Shown: positions 37,510 to 46,865 of the stretch, piece after piece
How the letters are laid out: the number at the start of each line of letters is the position of its first letter
Numbering within the stretch: the first letter of the stretch is position 1
Assembly (NCBI GenBank): GCA_929200255.1
Contig: CAKMYZ010000003.1
Span: forward strand, 150,549-214,548
Length of the DNA stretch: 64,000 nucleotides
Source of the DNA: an uncultured Alphaproteobacteria bacterium
Lineage (GTDB): Bacteria > Pseudomonadota > Alphaproteobacteria > Rhodobacterales > Rhodobacteraceae
Reading direction: 5' to 3'
The notes under the pieces: generated by a model
Told to the model about the DNA's origin: nothing
Databases searched by the model: none
The model's input: only the letters and a program-made list of their open reading frames with translations
Made by a program: the position numbers and the translations under genes

Positions 37510-38238
37510 ATGATCACATGGCAAGATGAAGCGGCCCTGTTGGCCAGTCGTCCCTTTGGTGAAACCTCGGTGATTATTGAGGTATTTAGTGCCGCCCATG
37601 GCCGCCATGCAGGTGTTGTGCGTGGCGGGGCCAGCCGCAAGATTGCGCCGATCTTACAACCGGGCGCGCAGGTGTCGGTGGCGTGGAAGGCCCGGCTGGA
37701 TGATCATCTGGGCAGTTTCGCCGTCGAGCCGATCCGCAGCCGTGCGTCGGCGGCAATGGGCGACCGGCTTGCCCTTGCGGGGCTGAACGCCGTTTGCAGT
37801 TTGCTTGCCTTTGTCTTGCCGGAACGTGAACCTCATGTGCCGCTTTATGAGCGCACAGTGGCTTTGCTTGATCTGCTGGGGCAGTCTGATGTCTGGCCGC
37901 TGGCCTATCTGCGGTGGGAGCAGGCCTTGCTTGAGGAAATGGGCTTTGGTCTTGATCTGTCCGCCTGTGCTGTGCGCGGCGTCAACGAAGACCTGATCTA
38001 TGTCTCGCCCAAGTCGGGCCGCGCGGTGAGCCGAGACGCCGCGGGCGAGTGGGCCGACAGGATGCTGCCCTTGCCGCAGGTGCTGGCAGGCAAGGGAGAT
38101 GCGTCAAATGCAGAGGTTGTCAGCGCGTTGGGCACGACGGGTTACTTCATCGAACATCGTCTGGTCAGGGGGCTTGGCGACAAACCAATGCCCGGCGCCC
38201 GTGCGCGCCTCATTGACGCCATTGTGCGGGTGGGCTGA
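37510..38238 (+). CDS. recO: DNA repair protein RecO
   Basis: 242 residues. The N-terminal OB fold ([37 protein letters not shown]) is followed by a helical domain with [19 protein letters not shown] and [13 protein letters not shown]. It loads RecA with RecR at gaps. The zinc-finger cysteines found in some RecO are missing, as in many alphaproteobacteria. The stop is 2 nt from the convergent reductase stop, with no terminator between. Confidence 0.94.
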   Translation: MITWQDEAALLASRPFGETSVIIEVFSAAHGRHAGVVRGGASRKIAPILQPGAQVSVAWKARLDDHLGSFAVEPIRSRASAAMGDRLALAGLNAVCSLLAFVLPEREPHVPLYERTVALLDLLGQSDVWPLAYLRWEQALLEEMGFGLDLSACAVRGVNEDLIYVSPKSGRAVSRDAAGEWADRMLPLPQVLAGKGDASNAEVVSALGTTGYFIEHRLVRGLGDKPMPGARARLIDAIVRVG

Positions 38239-38240
38239 TG

Positions 38241-39269
38241 TCAGACCAGTTTGTTATCGATCAGATAGGCGGCAGAGGCCACTGCTGCCTGCGATGCCCG
38301 CCGCATCCCGCGCCCAAAGATAGCCATGGCCCGCGCATTATCGGTTTTATCGACCCGTCCTAACCCCGGAATGATCGATTTGATCGCAGGATCAAAGATG
38401 CCCAGAAACTTGATCACGAAATCAGGTGCAACCCGCGTGACAATCTTGCGATCGGGGTAGGCTGTCTTGATCGCCTGCGCGAGCTCCTGAAATGACATGA
38501 AACGGTCGACAACCATGATCCGCTGGCCCGCCGTATTGGGCCGATCCATTGCCGTGACATGCATTTCGGCCACATCCAGAATATCCACCGTTGAAAAGCC
38601 GATATCGGGTAGCATCGGGTCTTTTGCCCGCAAGAGGCGTGCGATGACAGCGATGGATGTCCCGTAATTGGCATCAAGCGGGGCACCAAGCACAAAACCG
38701 GGGTTCACTGTGGTCAGTTCCATTTCAGGTGCTTCATTACCTACAAAATCCCACGCCGCCCGCTCTGCCAACGTCTTGGATCTTGTGTAAGCCGAGGTTG
38801 TGGGATCGGTTGGATCCGTCCAGTTGGTTTCGTCAAAGGCATGATCGCCGGGGGGCAATTCAGAGCCGCTGATCGCGGCGGTCGATGACGTCAGCACCAC
38901 CCGTTTGACGCCGGCCTGATGGGCAGCGCGCAGGGCGCGCAATGCGCCGTCAACGGCTGGACGGATCAGGTCGCCTTCGTTTTTGGGCTGCGTCATGGGG
39001 AAGGGCGATGCGGTGTGCATCAGCACATCAACACCTTCCATGGCCGTATCCCAGCCAGCATCAGACGTCAGGTCAAGTGCGACGAAGGTGAGCCGCGTTT
39101 CGAGGTCATCAGGATTGGTCAGGTGCGGGCGCACCGCATCCATCACCTCTGTCCCGCGTGATAAATCCCTAACCGTTCCGCGCACATGGTGACCTGCCTC
39201 AAGCAGTTGCAGCGCGATATGTTTGGCGATGAAGCCGGAGACCCCGGTCAATAGGACAGTCTTTGACAT
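38241..39269 (-). CDS. NAD(P)-dependent aldehyde/dihydroflavonol-4-reductase-like epimerase family enzyme
   Basis: 342 residues, extended SDR. The cofactor motif is TGVSGFIAKHIALQLLEAG, and the active site has TSSTAAISG and YTRSK (YxxxK). The DFR-like substrate is probably an aldehyde or ketone, and plant names should not be taken literally. The start MSKTVLLTGV has GGAGTG upstream, better than the ATG at 39299. Confidence 0.84.
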   Translation of the reverse strand: MSKTVLLTGVSGFIAKHIALQLLEAGHHVRGTVRDLSRGTEVMDAVRPHLTNPDDLETRLTFVALDLTSDAGWDTAMEGVDVLMHTASPFPMTQPKNEGDLIRPAVDGALRALRAAHQAGVKRVVLTSSTAAISGSELPPGDHAFDETNWTDPTDPTTSAYTRSKTLAERAAWDFVGNEAPEMELTTVNPGFVLGAPLDANYGTSIAVIARLLRAKDPMLPDIGFSTVDILDVAEMHVTAMDRPNTAGQRIMVVDRFMSFQELAQAIKTAYPDRKIVTRVAPDFVIKFLGIFDPAIKSIIPGLGRVDKTDNARAMAIFGRGMRRASQAAVASAAYLIDNKLV

Positions 39270-39328
39270 CTGCGCACTCCTGCTACTGGTATTCAGCATG
39301 ATTTAGCAGGGTGGCACCTAAAGGCAAC

Positions 39329-41014
39329 TTAATCCAGAAGGCGCCGTGCGATGACCTGTGCCTGAATTTCGGCGGCCCCCTCAAAGATGTTCAGGATCCG
39401 CGCGTCGCAAAGGATGCGACTGACCTTATATTCCAGCGCAAACCCATTGCCGCCGTGGATTTGCAGGGCGTTGTCCGCACAGGCCCATGCAATGCGGGCG
39501 CCAAGCAGTTTTGCCATCCCGGCCTCAAGGTCGCAGCGGCGGTCATTGTCTTTTTCATGGGCGCTGAAATAGGTCAGTTGCCTTGCGACCATGATCTCAA
39601 CCGCCATCATCGCGAGTTTGCCCGCGACACGGGGGAAGTTGATCAGGGTTTTGCCGAATTGCTTGCGATCCTGCGCGTATTGCATGCCGACGTCGAGTGC
39701 CGATTGCGCCACACCAACCGCGCGGGCGGCGGTCTGGATGCGGGCGCTTTCAAATGTCTGCATCAGCTGCTTAAAGCCCTTGCCGGTTTCGCCGCCCAGC
39801 AGGTTCTCACCTTTCACGGCGAAGCCATCAAAGGCCAGCTCGTATTCTTTCATGCCACGATAACCGAGCACCTCAATCTCGCCACCGGTCATACCGGGCG
39901 TGGGAAAGGGGTTATCTTCGGTGCCAGGTGTCTTTTCCGCCAGGAACATCGACAGGCCGCGATAGTCGGTTGTATCAGGGTCTGTCCGTGCCAGCAGGGT
40001 CATCACATGGGTGCGCGCTGCATGGGTGATCCAGGTTTTGTTGCCCGTTACTTCCCAGTCATCGCCATTCCTGACAGCGCGGCTGCGCAATGCGCCGAGG
40101 TCCGACCCGGTATTGGGCTCGGTAAAGACGGCCGTTGGCAATATCTCAGCAGCGGCCAAGCCGGGCAGCCATTTGTGTTTCTGCTCTTCGGTGCCGCCGC
40201 AGAGGATCAGTTCGGCAGCAATCTCGGATCTTGTGCCAAGCGAGCCGACCCCAATGTAGCCTCGCGATAACTCTTCTGACACCACGCACATGGATGCTTT
40301 GGACAGGCCAAAGCCGCCGTATTCTTCGGGGATGGTCAAGCCAAAGACGCCCATTTCGGCCATCTCGTCGATGATCTCAAGCGGGATCAGTTCGTCCTTG
40401 AGGTGCCAGTCATGCGCGTCCGGTTCCACCCGTTCGATGCTGAAGCGACGGAATTGTTCGCGGATCATTTCCAGTTCATCATCAAGGCCAGACGCGCCGA
40501 CGGTGATGTTTGCAGACTGCTCTTGCATCAGTGCCACCAGTCGCATGCGCGCCGCCTGGGTGTTGCCCGAACGGGTGAGCGTCATGACGGCAGGCTGCAT
40601 CAGACTGCGCATGTCATCCTGGGTCAGGCCGATGTCCTGCAGGCGCATGATTTCGCCCTGACTCATGGGGATCCCGCCGTAGATTTGCCAAAGGTATTCG
40701 CCGAACGCGATCTGATGGATCAGTTGTTCCACTTCCCCAAACCTGCCGTCTTCATGCAGCCGCTCGGCCCAACCCTGCATCTGGTGCAGGGATTGTGCGT
40801 AAGTGGCGAGCCACGCCAGCCCATGGGCTGCGGTCTGGTTCTCTTCGATCCGCTGGCCCGAGATGCGGTCATCATCCGTGACAGTCGCACGCACGGCGTC
40901 TTTTGCACGGGCCAAGATGTCATCCACGGCAGGAAGCGTTGCTGCAGTCCGCGCCAGCAGGTCAGGCAGAATAGGGGAGGTCTTCGTCGTCATATCCTGA
41001 CCATCATGCGGCAT
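39329..41014 (-). CDS. mcd: Probable (2S)-methylsuccinyl-CoA dehydrogenase (Mcd), ethylmalonyl-CoA pathway
   Basis: 561 residues, about 170 longer at the N-terminus than ordinary acyl-CoA dehydrogenases. That extra helical domain (HGLAWLATYAQSLHQMQGWAERL, then IHQIAFGEYLWQIYGGIPMSQGE) is the hallmark of Mcd. The C-terminal FAD domain has FTEPNTGSDLGALRS, NKTWITHA and LQIHGGNGFALEYKVSRILCDARI. Mcd oxidises methylsuccinyl-CoA to mesaconyl-CoA and passes electrons to ETF, whose genes lie at 52-54 kb. The start at 41014 has GGAG 9 nt upstream. ATG 40993 is an alternative. Confidence 0.82.
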   Translation of the reverse strand: MPHDGQDMTTKTSPILPDLLARTAATLPAVDDILARAKDAVRATVTDDDRISGQRIEENQTAAHGLAWLATYAQSLHQMQGWAERLHEDGRFGEVEQLIHQIAFGEYLWQIYGGIPMSQGEIMRLQDIGLTQDDMRSLMQPAVMTLTRSGNTQAARMRLVALMQEQSANITVGASGLDDELEMIREQFRRFSIERVEPDAHDWHLKDELIPLEIIDEMAEMGVFGLTIPEEYGGFGLSKASMCVVSEELSRGYIGVGSLGTRSEIAAELILCGGTEEQKHKWLPGLAAAEILPTAVFTEPNTGSDLGALRSRAVRNGDDWEVTGNKTWITHAARTHVMTLLARTDPDTTDYRGLSMFLAEKTPGTEDNPFPTPGMTGGEIEVLGYRGMKEYELAFDGFAVKGENLLGGETGKGFKQLMQTFESARIQTAARAVGVAQSALDVGMQYAQDRKQFGKTLINFPRVAGKLAMMAVEIMVARQLTYFSAHEKDNDRRCDLEAGMAKLLGARIAWACADNALQIHGGNGFALEYKVSRILCDARILNIFEGAAEIQAQVIARRLLD

Positions 41015-41049
41015 TTTTCAGACTCCATCAATTTGCAGGTGCAGAGATA

Positions 41050-41073
41050 ATTGCTTTGCAAGTGCAGCGCAAT
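41050..41073. promoter_or_regulatory. Dyad operator candidate upstream of mcd
   Basis: ATTGC-NN-TGCA-NN-TGCA-NN-GCAAT is symmetric over 24 bp and contains TTTGCAA (41055-41061). It is 36 bp from the mcd start and in the divergent region shared with the TauE gene. Short-chain acyl-CoA regulators (PccR/RamB, ScfR family) recognise TTTGCAAA-type half-sites, as I recall. The link is inferred. Confidence 0.45.
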
Positions 41074-41161
41074 AATTATTCAACATGAATACCTACTACG
41101 CACTAAAATGTCCTTTCTGATTTCGCGCTGGCATGTGCAGATGAATGACGTAAGACAAGAT

Positions 41162-41932
41162 ATGCCGGAGTTTCCGTTGATCATCACACCCGCGATATTC
41201 GCCTTTGCCTGTGCGGTGACCCTTTGTGGTGGCTTTGTTAAAGGGGCGGTTGGTTTTGCCATGCCGCTGATCATGATCTCCGGGATGGGCATTCTGATAC
41301 CGCCGGAACTGGTCGTTGCGGGGATCGTCATCCCAATTGTTATCGCTAATGGCTTGCAGGTCGGTCGGGCGGGTCTTGGGAATGCACAGGCAGCCCTGCG
41401 CGAACACTGGCGCTATGTGCTTGTCGTTTGCGTCATGATTCTTGTTGCTGCGCAATTCGTGCGCAGTATCCCCACCAACACGATGTTTTTCGTGCTTGGT
41501 GTCCCGGTTGTGGCGCTTTGCGCCATTCAACTGATTGGGTGGCGCCCATATGTCCCCGCCGCGTGGCGCCGACCGTTTGAATGGACCGCCGGCGCGCTTG
41601 CAGGCGCCTTGGGCGGGTTGTCGGGTACTTGGGGGCCTCCCACGGTGCTTTATCTGCTAGCATTGCGGACGCCGCGCGAACAACAGATGTCGGTGCAGGG
41701 CGTGATCTATGGGCTGGGCTCGGTCATGCTGCTGCTGGGACATATACAGTCCGGTATTCTGAACGCGCAGACCTGGGGCTTTTCCGCGGCCTTGGTGCTG
41801 CCGTCGCTTTTGGGCATGTGGCTGGGGTTTCGCTGGGGTGACCGGTTCGATCAGGAACGGTTTCGCACGGTGACACTTTGGATTTTGATCATTGCCGGGG
41901 TAAACCTGATCCGCCGCGGTGTGATGGGTTAG
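41162..41932 (+). CDS. TauE/SafE-family membrane permease (sulfite/organic anion exporter)
   Basis: About 256 residues with eight hydrophobic segments. The two halves show the TauE signature repeats: VTLCGGFVKGAVGFAMPLIM near the N-terminus and GALAGALGGLSGTWGPPTVLYLLALR in the middle. Substrates of this family are sulfite, sulfonates or small organic acids, unassigned here. The start is uncertain: ATG codons at 41108, 41141 and 41162 are all in frame, and I chose the one just before the first membrane segment. It is divergent from mcd. Confidence 0.75.
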   Translation: MPEFPLIITPAIFAFACAVTLCGGFVKGAVGFAMPLIMISGMGILIPPELVVAGIVIPIVIANGLQVGRAGLGNAQAALREHWRYVLVVCVMILVAAQFVRSIPTNTMFFVLGVPVVALCAIQLIGWRPYVPAAWRRPFEWTAGALAGALGGLSGTWGPPTVLYLLALRTPREQQMSVQGVIYGLGSVMLLLGHIQSGILNAQTWGFSAALVLPSLLGMWLGFRWGDRFDQERFRTVTLWILIIAGVNLIRRGVMG

Positions 41933-42453
41933 GATAGCAGATCCTGATAGTCACAGAGTTTCGCCAGTTCTGGTAACCGCCTTGGATGCACGACGTCGAA
42001 TTGTGTGGTGAAAAGCAATTCATCACCAAAGAATGCCGTCAGTTGCCAAGTGCCCAGTACCAACTCGTAGTCGTGGTCAAACTGATAGAAGGTCAGTGAT
42101 CGTCCCACACCGCTGATGTTGGTGAAAAAGCTCTGATGGGTGGTCTGTGACGGCCCCATTGGCGGGTGCTTAACGACGATCCGCACATTGGACAGGCCGT
42201 CGATATCCGATGCCTGGCTTTTCACGCCGAACCCAAGGCCCAAAACGGCAGGTACTGTCTGGGTGCGCGCGGCGAAGGGCGGTTCTTCGGCGATGATATG
42301 GGTGGTGCCTGCCAGCGTGCCTGGCGCTGGTGATGTGTCCATTCTCCCAGGTGGGCAAATCAAGCCAGCCTCGACAGAGGCGATGGTGGTGGATGTCGGC
42401 GCTTCAGCGAAGGCACCAAACGGCAACAGGCAAAGGAATAGGTATCGCAGCAT
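41929..42453 (-). CDS. DUF3859 family exported protein
   Basis: 174 residues. Signal peptide MLRYLFLCLLPFGAFAEA, then the DUF3859 pattern: SVEAGLICP, TQTVPAVLGLGFGVKSQ, VRIVVKHPPMGPSQTTHQSF, YQFDHDYELVLGTWQLTAFFGDELL and FDVVHPRRLPEL. It looks like a small beta-sandwich in the periplasm. Function unknown. ATG 42453 is chosen because it begins the signal peptide. The upstream frame extends only through the 42490 palindrome. The stop overlaps the convergent TauE gene stop by 4 nt. Confidence 0.78.
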   Translation of the reverse strand: MLRYLFLCLLPFGAFAEAPTSTTIASVEAGLICPPGRMDTSPAPGTLAGTTHIIAEEPPFAARTQTVPAVLGLGFGVKSQASDIDGLSNVRIVVKHPPMGPSQTTHQSFFTNISGVGRSLTFYQFDHDYELVLGTWQLTAFFGDELLFTTQFDVVHPRRLPELAKLCDYQDLLS

Positions 42454-42489
42454 GTGCCAAGGGTACCGATAAGCAGAGCCGTAGGAAAG

Positions 42490-42515
42490 GTAAGGTGGAT
42501 CATGATCCACCTTAC
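42490..42515. repeat. 26-bp perfect palindrome, copy 1
   Basis: Each half is GTAAGGTGGATCA, and the full 26 bp equals its own reverse complement. It lies 7 bp past the pckA stop, between pckA and the DUF3859 gene. An identical 26-mer occurs at 54115-54140. There is no U-run, so it is more REP-like than a classical terminator. Confidence 0.85.
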
Positions 42516-42521
42516 TGCACC

Positions 42522-44120
42522 TCAGCCGATTGCAGCAGCCTTCACATCGTCGTCGATGAAGGGCACGTATTTCTCGAAATTATCCGAGAACATCGCGACC
42601 AGCTTTTCTGCCTGTGCGTCATAGCCCGCTTTGTCGGCCCATGTGTCACGCGGGATCAGCAAGGCATCGTCAACGCCATCAACCGACACCGGCACTTCAA
42701 ATCCGAACTGCGGGTCCTTGCGGAACGTGCTTTCGATCAATGTCCCGTCCAATGCCGCGGACAAAAGCGCCCGTGTTGCCTTGATCGGCATCCGCGACCC
42801 TGTCCCGTAAGCACCACCGGTCCAGCCGGTGTTCACCAGCCAGCATGTCGCCCCGTGGCTTGCGATCTTGGAGCGCAGCAGGTTCCCGTAAACCTCTGGT
42901 CTGCGCGGCATGAAGGGCGCACCAAAGCAGGTGCTGAACGTGGGCTCAGGTTCTGTCACACCGCGTTCCGTACCCGCAACCTTGGACGTGAAGCCAGACA
43001 GGAAGTGATACATGGCCTGCGCAGGCGTCAACCGGGCGATGGGAGGCAGAACGCCGAAGGCATCGCAGGTCAGCATGATGATGTTCTTGGGATGCCCGCC
43101 CAATGCGCTATCCGAAGCGTTTGAGATGTAGTTCAGCGGATACGCGCAGCGCATATTTGCTGTCAGGCTGTCGTCATCGAAGTCCAGTTCGTGCGTTTCT
43201 GGATTGAACACCATGTTCTCGATCACCGTGTGCGGCATCGAACACGTCGCGTAAATTTCAGGTTCTGCTTCTGGGTCCAGCCCAATCGTCTTGGCGTAGC
43301 ACCCGCCTTCAAAATTGAAGGTGCCGCGCTCTGACCAGCCGTGCTCATCGTCACCAATCAGCACACGGGTTGGATCCGCTGAAAGCGTCGTCTTGCCCGT
43401 GCCGGACAGGCCAAAGAAAACAGCGGTATCCACCGGGTTGCCCGGCGCGTGGTTGGCGGAGCAATGCATCGGCATGATACCCTCGGCGGGCAGGAGGTAG
43501 TTGAGCAGCGTAAAGACAGATTTCTTGTTCTCACCGGCGTATTCCGTACCGCCGATCAGGATCAGTTTCTTTTCAAAGTTCAGCGCGATCACTGTTTCAG
43601 AGCGGCATCCGTGCTTTGCGGGGTCTGCCTTGAAGCTCGGGCAGTTGATGATCGTGAAATCCGGGGCAAAGTTTTCCAGCTCGGACGTTTCCGGGCGGCG
43701 TAGCAGATGCCGGATAAAAAGTCCGTGCCAGGCGAGTTCGGTGACAACCCGGACGTCAAGGCGATGGGCGGGATCAGCGCCGCCGAACAGGTCCTGCACG
43801 TTGTAGGTGCCGCCTTTCATATGCGTCAGCATATCCGAATAGAGCGAATCGAACTTGGCGGGGTCCATTGGCGGGTTGTTCTCCCACCAGATCGTGTCTT
43901 GGACGTCGGCCGTCTTGACCACAAATTTGTCCTTGGGTGAGCGGCCCGTGTGCTTGCCTGTCGAGACCAGAAAAACACCACCTTTGCCTGTCACACCTTC
44001 GCCAGCTGCAACCGCTGCTTCCTGCAATTCGGCTTCAGAGCGGTTGTAATAGACATAGCCCAGCCCTGTGATGCCTTGATCCTCAAGTTTCATCGACGGG
44101 TTGACCGTGCCGTGGTCCAT
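42522..44120 (-). CDS. pckA: Phosphoenolpyruvate carboxykinase (ATP)
   Basis: 532 residues. The P-loop is [16 protein letters not shown], the oxaloacetate/metal region has the nearby GDDEHGW, the ATP/Mg motif [24 protein letters not shown] is present, and RRPEVYGN is the substrate loop. It converts oxaloacetate to PEP for gluconeogenesis. AAGGAGC stands about 7 nt before ATG 44120 (MDHGTVNPS). It is divergent from chvI, and the 300-bp gap between carries repeated GTTAGCGC elements. A 26-bp palindrome follows the stop. Confidence 0.96.
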   Translation of the reverse strand: MDHGTVNPSMKLEDQGITGLGYVYYNRSEAELQEAAVAAGEGVTGKGGVFLVSTGKHTGRSPKDKFVVKTADVQDTIWWENNPPMDPAKFDSLYSDMLTHMKGGTYNVQDLFGGADPAHRLDVRVVTELAWHGLFIRHLLRRPETSELENFAPDFTIINCPSFKADPAKHGCRSETVIALNFEKKLILIGGTEYAGENKKSVFTLLNYLLPAEGIMPMHCSANHAPGNPVDTAVFFGLSGTGKTTLSADPTRVLIGDDEHGWSERGTFNFEGGCYAKTIGLDPEAEPEIYATCSMPHTVIENMVFNPETHELDFDDDSLTANMRCAYPLNYISNASDSALGGHPKNIIMLTCDAFGVLPPIARLTPAQAMYHFLSGFTSKVAGTERGVTEPEPTFSTCFGAPFMPRRPEVYGNLLRSKIASHGATCWLVNTGWTGGAYGTGSRMPIKATRALLSAALDGTLIESTFRKDPQFGFEVPVSVDGVDDALLIPRDTWADKAGYDAQAEKLVAMFSDNFEKYVPFIDDDVKAAAIG

Positions 44121-44420
44121 GAGTTCGCTCCTTTTGATCTCGCCGGATTGGCGTTGTGATGGCCTTGCATAGCACCAAGGTTTCAAAGGCTGATAGTCCG
44201 GATCGTATTCGTTAGCGCAACCATTTGGATGTTAGCGCAATCTTCGGAAAATCGGTCCCGTATTCTAACGCGAGAGGTTAGCGCTCTGGCAAAAATGATT
44301 CAATTGGGGCGATTTTGTGGCCCATTTTGACTTAACGGTTGATTCGTTTAGATAAAAAGAACAACACTCTATTCTAACGCCTTTTAAGAGCGAGCAGAAA
44401 TTCAGCAAGGGGTCCGGTCC
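44121..44420. promoter_or_regulatory. pckA/chvI divergent regulatory region with repeated GTTAGCGC elements
   Basis: 300 bp without a gene. GTTAGCGCAA occurs at 44211-44220 and 44231-44240 (20 bp apart, two helical turns). An inverted pair CTAAC-N7-GTTAG lies at 44265-44281, and TATTCTAACGC occurs at 44261-44271 and again at 44370-44380, the last about 40 bp from the chvI start. These look like binding sites for one regulator controlling both genes. ChvI itself is the obvious candidate, unproven. Confidence 0.55.
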
Positions 44421-45122
44421 ATGTCCAGAATTGCACTTGTCGACGATGACAGGAACATCCTCACGTCCGTGTCGATGACACTTGAGGCGGAGGGTTTTGA
44501 GGTCGAGACGTACAATGATGGTCAATCCGCCTTGGATGCATTCAACAAGCGGATGCCCGATATGGCTGTGCTTGACATCAAAATGCCGCGGATGGATGGC
44601 ATGGATTTGTTGCAGCGCCTGCGCCAGAAGACTGCGATGCCTGTTATCTTCCTAACATCTAAGGACGACGAGATCGACGAAGTGCTTGGCTTGCGCATGG
44701 GCGCGGATGATTACGTAAAAAAGCCATTTTCGCAGCGTCTACTGGTGGAACGGATTCGCGCCCTGTTGCGTAGACAGGATGCGATTGCAGGCGAAGAGAT
44801 TGAAGAGACCGAGGATACCAAAGTTATGGTCCGCGGTGAGTTGGTGATGGATCCCCTCCGTCACGCGGTAAAGTGGAAAGGGAAAGACGTATCCCTGACG
44901 GTAACCGAATTCTTGTTGTTGCAGGCACTTGCCCAGCGGCCCGGCTTTGTCAAAAGCCGGGATCAGTTGATGGATGTGGCTTATGATGACCAAGTTTACG
45001 TGGACGATCGTACGATCGACAGCCACATCAAACGGCTGCGGAAGAAGATGCGCAACACCGACAATGAGTTCTCTGCGATTGAGACTCTCTACGGCATCGG
45101 GTACCGCTACAACGAAGAGTAA
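44421..45122 (+). CDS. chvI: Two-component response regulator, ChvI family
   Basis: 233 residues. The receiver domain has Asp8-Asp10, phospho-acceptor Asp52 ([11 protein letters not shown]), Thr79 and Lys101. A C-terminal OmpR/PhoB winged helix follows ([45 protein letters not shown]). In alphaproteobacteria ChvI responds to acid and envelope conditions and affects carbon use. It is the first gene of an operon with chvG, hprK, rapZ, EIIA and HPr, divergent from pckA. Confidence 0.92.
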   Translation: MSRIALVDDDRNILTSVSMTLEAEGFEVETYNDGQSALDAFNKRMPDMAVLDIKMPRMDGMDLLQRLRQKTAMPVIFLTSKDDEIDEVLGLRMGADDYVKKPFSQRLLVERIRALLRRQDAIAGEEIEETEDTKVMVRGELVMDPLRHAVKWKGKDVSLTVTEFLLLQALAQRPGFVKSRDQLMDVAYDDQVYVDDRTIDSHIKRLRKKMRNTDNEFSAIETLYGIGYRYNEE

Positions 45123-45125
45123 GGC

Positions 45126-46862
45126 ATGAGCGCCGCGCCCAAAATTGACGTACGTGACCTGCAGTCCGTGCGCGAAGCAGCCCGCACGCCTGACCTGGTG
45201 TTGGGTGATGATTGGGTTGCGCCGCATTTCTCGGAAGATGACGCCGAAGACCGCAGGGTGCCGGGCGGCCGTTTGTGGGCATTGCGCCGTTCACCGATTG
45301 CCCGCAAAATTGTTACATTCAATCTGATTGCTCTGATCCTGCTGATTGCAGGCGTCCTTTACCTCAGCCCATCCCGTGACAGTCTCGCCTATCAACGCGC
45401 CAAAGGTTTGGTTAACGAAGGGCAATTGATTGCGAATGTCTTCGAAGCGCAACTGCCATCCGTTGCGCCCGTCAATCTGGTGACGGCTGATGGCATTAAC
45501 CCGGCTGCAACGCTGACGGGAATGAACCTGCGTGGCGGCGTTGAAGTATCGGTCTTTGCTCCGGACACAACACTTGTCGCCCATGCCAAAGGTCAACTGA
45601 ATGCCCAAGAAATCGAAGAGCTTGGGCTGCAAACCGGTGGTACATTCGTCACCGATTTGCTTGTGTCTATCTGGGATGGGCTGCTCAATCTCTTCTCGTT
45701 TGGAAGCGAACAACTGACTGAAGAAGAGGCGCTGATCCAGCTTTCGCAACAGAATGTGCGGGATGCGATTGAGAATGGCACGCAATTGGAAGCCTCAGAC
45801 ATTGAAGGCGCGACCAGCTTTGTCGTGACAACGCCGATCATGCGTAATGGCGTGGCGATTGGAGTGATTGCCGTCACAACTGCCGCCGGTGAGGTGGATA
45901 GCCTCGTGCGCCGGGAACGCGAGCAATACCTGCGGCTATTCTTCGTTGGCGTGCTGGTCAGTGTCGGCCTGAGCCTTGTTCTGGCGTCGACCATCGCGAA
46001 CCCGTTGGCCCAGCTTGCAACCGCAGCTGAGGCCAGCCAGGAAAAAAACGCCCGAAAGATGTCGCCGGGGCAGGTGCGTATCCCCGACTTAACGGGCCGC
46101 CCCGATGAGATAGGACGCCTGTCGGGCGCCTTGCGTGGTATGGTTGCAGCGCTTGTTGAACGGATCGAAGGCAATGAACAATTTGCCGCCGATGTCTCGC
46201 ATGAGATCAAGAACCCGCTGGCGTCGTTGCGTTCTGCTGTGGGCACCATGCGTGTGGCCAAGCGAGATGACCAGCGCGAACGCCTGCTTGAAATCATCGA
46301 ACATGATGTCAAACGCCTTGATCGACTGGTGAGCGATATCTCCAATGCTTCCCGCCTTGACAGTGAACTGGTGAAGGAAGCGGACGAATCTTTCGATCTG
46401 ACAAAGATGATCCGCAATATCGTCGAATTCCTTGCCAAGGATGCAAAGTCGCGCGGTGTTGATTTCGTGTCAGACTTGCCGTCTGATCCGATCATGGCGC
46501 AGGGGCTGGAAGGGCGTATGGCGCAGGTGTTCGTCAATCTGATTACCAACGCAATCTCATTCTGCGAAAAGGGCGATGCGATTCGTGTCTGGGCGCGCCG
46601 GCGTGAGAACCGTGTGCTTGTCGTTGTGGAGGACACGGGTCCGGGCATTCCAAACGATGCGCTGACAAAGGTGTTCCAACGCTTCTATTCAGAACGCCCC
46701 GAGGGTCAATTTGGCAATAACTCTGGTCTCGGTCTTGCGATTTCCAAACAAATCGTCGAGGCGCATGGCGGGGTGATCTGGGCTGAAAACATTCGCCCAA
46801 CAGATGCCGATCCAACCTCAGAACCACTTGGCGCGCGCTTTGTGGTTGGTCTACCGGTCTAG
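45126..46862 (+). CDS. chvG: Sensor histidine kinase, ChvG family
   Basis: 578 residues. Two membrane segments (about 60-78 and 262-282) bracket a periplasmic sensor domain of about 180 residues, then HAMP and the H-box FAADVSHEIKNPLASLRSAV with the phospho-His, then an ATPase domain (VNLITNAISFCE, VVEDTGPGIPNDAL, GLGLAISKQIVEAHGG). It phosphorylates ChvI. In other species it is inhibited by the periplasmic ExoR protein; I see no exoR in this window. It starts 3 nt after chvI and is followed 3 nt later by hprK. Confidence 0.92.
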   Translation: MSAAPKIDVRDLQSVREAARTPDLVLGDDWVAPHFSEDDAEDRRVPGGRLWALRRSPIARKIVTFNLIALILLIAGVLYLSPSRDSLAYQRAKGLVNEGQLIANVFEAQLPSVAPVNLVTADGINPAATLTGMNLRGGVEVSVFAPDTTLVAHAKGQLNAQEIEELGLQTGGTFVTDLLVSIWDGLLNLFSFGSEQLTEEEALIQLSQQNVRDAIENGTQLEASDIEGATSFVVTTPIMRNGVAIGVIAVTTAAGEVDSLVRREREQYLRLFFVGVLVSVGLSLVLASTIANPLAQLATAAEASQEKNARKMSPGQVRIPDLTGRPDEIGRLSGALRGMVAALVERIEGNEQFAADVSHEIKNPLASLRSAVGTMRVAKRDDQRERLLEIIEHDVKRLDRLVSDISNASRLDSELVKEADESFDLTKMIRNIVEFLAKDAKSRGVDFVSDLPSDPIMAQGLEGRMAQVFVNLITNAISFCEKGDAIRVWARRRENRVLVVVEDTGPGIPNDALTKVFQRFYSERPEGQFGNNSGLGLAISKQIVEAHGGVIWAENIRPTDADPTSEPLGARFVVGLPV

Positions 46863-46865
46863 GAT

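Noticed and set aside
42330..43124. 264-codon open frame on the plus strand
   Set aside because: Antisense to pckA and composed of shadow sequence.
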